Positions 5,141-6,766 of a stretch of DNA of 6,766 bases are shown here, piece by piece. Position 1 is the first letter of the stretch; each line of letters opens with the position of its first letter. The notes under the pieces were generated by a model. It was not told the origin of the DNA. It made no database searches and worked only from the letters and a program-made list of their open reading frames with translations. Location: positions 1 to 6,766 of the forward strand of contig JAYOTG010000041.1 in the NCBI GenBank assembly GCA_038150305.1. The letters are read 5' to 3'. The translations under genes were made by a program, and so were the position numbers. The DNA is from MGIIa-L3 sp038150305 (GTDB lineage: Archaea > Thermoplasmatota > Poseidoniia > Poseidoniales > Poseidoniaceae).

Positions 5141-6529
5141 ATGACGACGAGCCTCGTCACGCCCGGCACCAAGGTCGGGACCCACCCTGCCCAAACCGCT
5201 GGACCCGGCACGGCCGTGCACGGAACCGACCTGATCGCCACGGTGCTTGGGCACGTCCACGAGGCCGACGGTTCGGTGAGCGTGGAAGCCATGAACCACG
5301 TCATGGACATCAAGGTCGGCGACGTGGTCATCGGCATCGTGGACAAGGTCAATGAGAAGAACGCCGAATTGGTCATCGTCAGCGTTGAGGGACAAAACGT
5401 TCCTCCCGTGGCCGAACAACTCCGTGGTCAACTTCGTGTGACCGACATCGTTGACCGCTACCTGCACCAGGTCAGCGACGGTCTTCGCCGCCGCGACGTG
5501 TGCCGGGCCGTGGTCACGGCCGCATCGCCTGTGCTGCGCGTCGACATGCGCAACGACGCTGCATCTGGCGTGCTTCATGCCCTGTGCCACCACTGTGGAA
5601 CCGCCATGGTTCCTGACCAAGACGGCGACTGGAACATGCACTGCCCGAATTGCGGTGAGCGCACCTTCCGCGCCCTTGCTGACGGTTACGGTATGGGCGA
5701 AGGCCATGCGGCGCTGAACGGCGCAGGCAAGCGTTGGACCGGCGCCACGGAAGCACACTTCTCCAAGGGCCCGGCCGCTCGCGCCAGCTTCCTCGCTGAG
5801 GACGTCCGTGAAGACGGTCGACCTCGCGCCTATCCCCGCTTCGACACCGGTGGCGGTGGCGGCGGACAACGCCGTCAGCGCAGTGCGCCCGGATGCCGCC
5901 TCTTCATCGGCGGCCTGGACCGTGGCGTGGACACCGAAAAACTCCGAGAGCTCTTCTCCGCGCACGGCGACATGACCGATTGCGTTGTGATGACCGACGA
6001 TTCCGGGACCTCCCGTGGGTTCGGCTTCGTGACCTACGGCGAGAAGGCCCATGCCGATGCCGCCATCGCCGCGCTGGACGGCAAGCGCATCAACGGCCGC
6101 CGCATTGGCGTCCGCGATGCGGATCAGAAGCGGGAGCGCGGCGAGCGCAAGCCGCAGCCGAAGGGCACGAAGCTCTACGTGGGCAACCTTTCTTTCGACA
6201 CGGGTTTGGATTCCCTCAAGGCCCTCGTGGCCGAACACGCGAACGTCACCGGTGCTGACCTCGTGATGGACAACGGTCGCTCGAAGGGTTTCGGCTTCGT
6301 CTTCATTGCCGAGGATGCTGACGCTGCAAAGGTGGTCGAGGCCATCAACGGCAAGGAGGTCGACGGACGCAAGATTCGCGCCGACATCGCCAAGCAGGGC
6401 GGCGGAAAGCGCGGAGGAGGCGGGGGAGGCGGGGGCAACCGGCGCTCGTCCCGAGAAGAACGCGCCAAGCGCGAGGAAGCCGAAGGTGGCGGCGGGAAGC
6501 GTCGCCGTCGTGGTCCAAAACGCTCCTGA
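5141..6529 (+). CDS. csl4: Exosome subunit Csl4 fused to two RRM domains and a Gly/Arg-rich tail
   Basis: This 462-residue protein has a complete archaeal Csl4 at its front. Csl4 forms part of the RNA-binding cap of the archaeal exosome, which degrades and tails RNA 3'-5'. From the ATG at 5141: N-terminal domain about 1-50 (TPGTKVGT; GTAVHGTDLIATVLGHV); S1 domain about 53-135 (VGDVVIGIVDKV; RVTDIVDRYL); zinc ribbon 147-176 with CHHC (C149, C152) and CPNC (C168, C171). A linker of about 60 residues ends in six glycines (237-242). RRM1 spans 252-326 with RNP2 LFIGGL (254-259) and RNP1 RGFGFVTY (292-299). RRM2 spans 344-417 with RNP2 LYVGNL (345-350) and RNP1 KGFGFVFI (382-389). RNA-stacking aromatics are F255, F294, F296, Y346, F384 and F386. 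Residues 419-462 are a Gly-rich, Arg/Lys-rich tail. Csl4 normally ends near residue 180, so the RRM half is an addition. The start is chosen because Csl4 homology begins there; GTGAT at 5133-5137 is a possible, closely spaced ribosome site. Confidence 0.92.
   Translation: MTTSLVTPGTKVGTHPAQTAGPGTAVHGTDLIATVLGHVHEADGSVSVEAMNHVMDIKVGDVVIGIVDKVNEKNAELVIVSVEGQNVPPVAEQLRGQLRVTDIVDRYLHQVSDGLRRRDVCRAVVTAASPVLRVDMRNDAASGVLHALCHHCGTAMVPDQDGDWNMHCPNCGERTFRALADGYGMGEGHAALNGAGKRWTGATEAHFSKGPAARASFLAEDVREDGRPRAYPRFDTGGGGGGQRRQRSAPGCRLFIGGLDRGVDTEKLRELFSAHGDMTDCVVMTDDSGTSRGFGFVTYGEKAHADAAIAALDGKRINGRRIGVRDADQKRERGERKPQPKGTKLYVGNLSFDTGLDSLKALVAEHANVTGADLVMDNGRSKGFGFVFIAEDADAAKVVEAINGKEVDGRKIRADIAKQGGGKRGGGGGGGGNRRSSREERAKREEAEGGGGKRRRRGPKRS
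5846..5866 (+). repeat. In-frame GGN repeat coding for the polyglycine linker
   Basis: A run of GGT/GGC codons encodes six consecutive glycines between the Csl4 half and RRM1. Such tracts change length easily and usually mark flexible domain boundaries, here separating the exosome part from the RRM part. A similar glycine tract occurs after RRM2. Confidence 0.7.
6409..6436 (+). repeat. In-frame GGN repeat coding for the polyglycine part of the C-terminal tail
   Basis: GGC/GGA/GGG codons encode glycine-rich sequence broken by one Lys-Arg pair and followed by NRRSSREE. The tract opens the basic tail after RRM2. The layout resembles the Gly/Arg-rich tails of hnRNP-like and cyanobacterial RRM proteins, although true RGG repeats are not present. 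Confidence 0.65.
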
Positions 6530-6537
6530 TCGGCACC

Positions 6538-6559
6538 GATGAGCCCAGCGTGTCTCATC
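6538..6559 (+). other. Short hairpin just after the csl4 stop
   Basis: GATGAG (6538-6543) and CTCATC (6554-6559) are perfect inverted repeats around a 10-base loop, starting 9 bases after the stop codon. There is no T run after it, so it is not a recognisable intrinsic terminator. It could protect the 3' end of the transcript or be chance. Confidence 0.35.
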
Positions 6560-6570
6560 CGTTCGATGTC

Positions 6571-6588
6571 TCGGTCACCCTGAACCGA
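6571..6588 (+). other. Short hairpin in the csl4 3' region
   Basis: TCGGT (6571-6575) pairs with ACCGA (6584-6588). Two further pairs, CA with TG, form inside around one bulged A, leaving a three-base loop. It is weak alone but is one of five inverted repeats in the 200 bases after csl4. Confidence 0.3.
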
Positions 6589-6631
6589 CGCGTGAAGGCC
6601 AATCGCAAGGGTAGCGTCTGACAAGACCCAC

Positions 6632-6674
6632 CGCAAACCCTCTGATGAGGTCAAAACCAATCAGTGGGTTTGTG
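6632..6674 (+). other. Long interrupted hairpin (about 17 base pairs)
   Basis: Outer arms CGCAAACCC (6632-6640) and GGGTTTGTG (6666-6674) pair over nine positions, one of them G-T. A T-T mismatch follows. CTGAT (6642-6646) then pairs with ATCAG (6660-6664). A GA/A internal loop leads to GGT (6649-6651) pairing with ACC (6656-6658) around a CAAA tetraloop. The nested arrangement of three stems on one axis is unlikely by chance. No T run follows directly, so it may be a 3'-end RNA structure, a small structured RNA or a protein-binding site, not a bacterial-style terminator. Confidence 0.6.
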
Positions 6675-6693
6675 CATTAACCCTATGCCAAGT

Positions 6694-6727
6694 GAACAAA
6701 ATGAATGAATGATTCAAATTTTTGTTC
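6694..6727. promoter_or_regulatory. AT-rich dyad, possible operator, promoter element or termination region
   Basis: GAACAAAA (6694-6701) and TTTTGTTC (6720-6727) are perfect 8-base inverted repeats. Between them lies TGAAT-G-ATTCA (6706-6716), a perfect palindrome with a single central base and almost the same centre. Two symmetric half-sites on one axis in AT-rich DNA look like a binding site for a dimeric regulator. The five-T run at 6719-6723 could alternatively serve archaeal-type termination on the + strand after the 6632-6674 hairpin. A three-copy ATGA repeat occupies 6701-6712 and may create part of the symmetry. Confidence 0.4.
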
Positions 6728-6730
6728 GAA

Positions 6731-6742
6731 GCACCATCGTGC
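6731..6742. other. Small perfect hairpin GCAC-CATC-GTGC
   Basis: A four-base-pair stem closes a four-base loop immediately after the TTCGAA palindrome (6725-6730) and the larger dyad. It is too short to interpret alone and is listed because it continues the run of inverted repeats in this region. Confidence 0.25.
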
Positions 6743-6766
6743 CAAATCCTTCTCAGGGTTCAAGCT

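Larger units (their letters stand above)
6530..6766. other. Intergenic region with no supportable gene, turning AT-rich
   Basis: No open frame of credible length or codon use exists here on either strand. GC content falls sharply: 38 of 96 bases in 6671-6766, and 10 of 40 in 6691-6730. This is the only AT-rich stretch in the window, and it marks the end of the packed + strand gene cluster. It probably contains the transcription end of csl4 and possibly a promoter for a gene beyond the window. I cannot identify a clear TATA/BRE pair. Confidence 0.6.

Noticed and set aside
4430..6238. 602-codon open frame on the minus strand opposite the methyltransferase and csl4
   Set aside because: It crosses the N gap and lies antisense to two genes with clear domain signatures. 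Its translation shows no recognisable family and is explained by GC-rich codon bias.
6618..6648. C/D-box-like elements (CTGA at 6618-6621, TGATGA at 6643-6648)
   Set aside because: The spacing and order do not give a C-D'-C'-D layout, no flanking partner boxes were found, and TGATGA is already explained as part of the long hairpin.
1..6766. CRISPR array, insertion sequence or phage genes
   Set aside because: There are no regularly spaced direct repeats, transposase or integrase motifs, or target-site duplications; the only repeats are GGN coding tracts and the downstream hairpins.

Overview
The window is 6,766 bases of GC-rich DNA. It looks archaeal, most likely from a marine Thermoplasmatota (Poseidoniales/MGII-like) lineage; that assignment is an inference from gene content. 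The evidence is an archaeal-type RNA exosome subunit Csl4 with S1 and zinc-ribbon domains, a METTL5-like rRNA adenine methyltransferase next to it, an archaeal/fungal-type aspartate-semialdehyde dehydrogenase, and a family-2 glycosyltransferase with the DADGTY motif seen in archaeal dolichol-phosphate glycosyltransferases. All convincing genes are on the + strand and closely packed, with intergenic distances of 19, 40, 50, 24 and -4 bases. The one exception is the junction before csl4, which contains an assembly gap.

Region 1 (2-1883) is surface glycosylation. It holds the C-terminal part of a large membrane protein, probably a GT-C-type glycosyltransferase, followed by a soluble GT2 enzyme likely to make a lipid-linked sugar. 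Region 2 (1924-2991) is asd, the branch-point enzyme for lysine, threonine and methionine. Region 3 (3042-4151) encodes an unrecognised protein with a globular N-terminus, a long Pro/Ala/Glu-rich linker and a small helical C-terminus. Region 4 (4176-4981) is a 62-residue double-CxxC zinc-ribbon protein whose stop codon overlaps the start of the METTL5-like methyltransferase. Region 5 (4982-5140) contains a 10-N scaffold gap with extremely GC-rich, tRNA-like flanks and should not be trusted base by base. Region 6 (5141-6529) is the most interesting gene. It encodes a complete Csl4 (N-terminal domain, S1, zinc ribbon) fused in one continuous frame to two canonical RRM domains and a Gly/Arg/Lys-rich basic tail. 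Region 7 (6530-6766) has no gene that I can support. It becomes AT-rich and contains several inverted repeats, including a 43-base interrupted hairpin and a 34-base operator-like dyad.

Functionally, the right half groups RNA-related proteins: a methyltransferase of the rRNA-modifying METTL5 family beside the RNA-binding cap of the exosome. The left half is glycan assembly and amino-acid metabolism. The main candidate for something new is the Csl4-RRM-RRM architecture, which would give an archaeal exosome its own hnRNP-like RNA-recognition arm.
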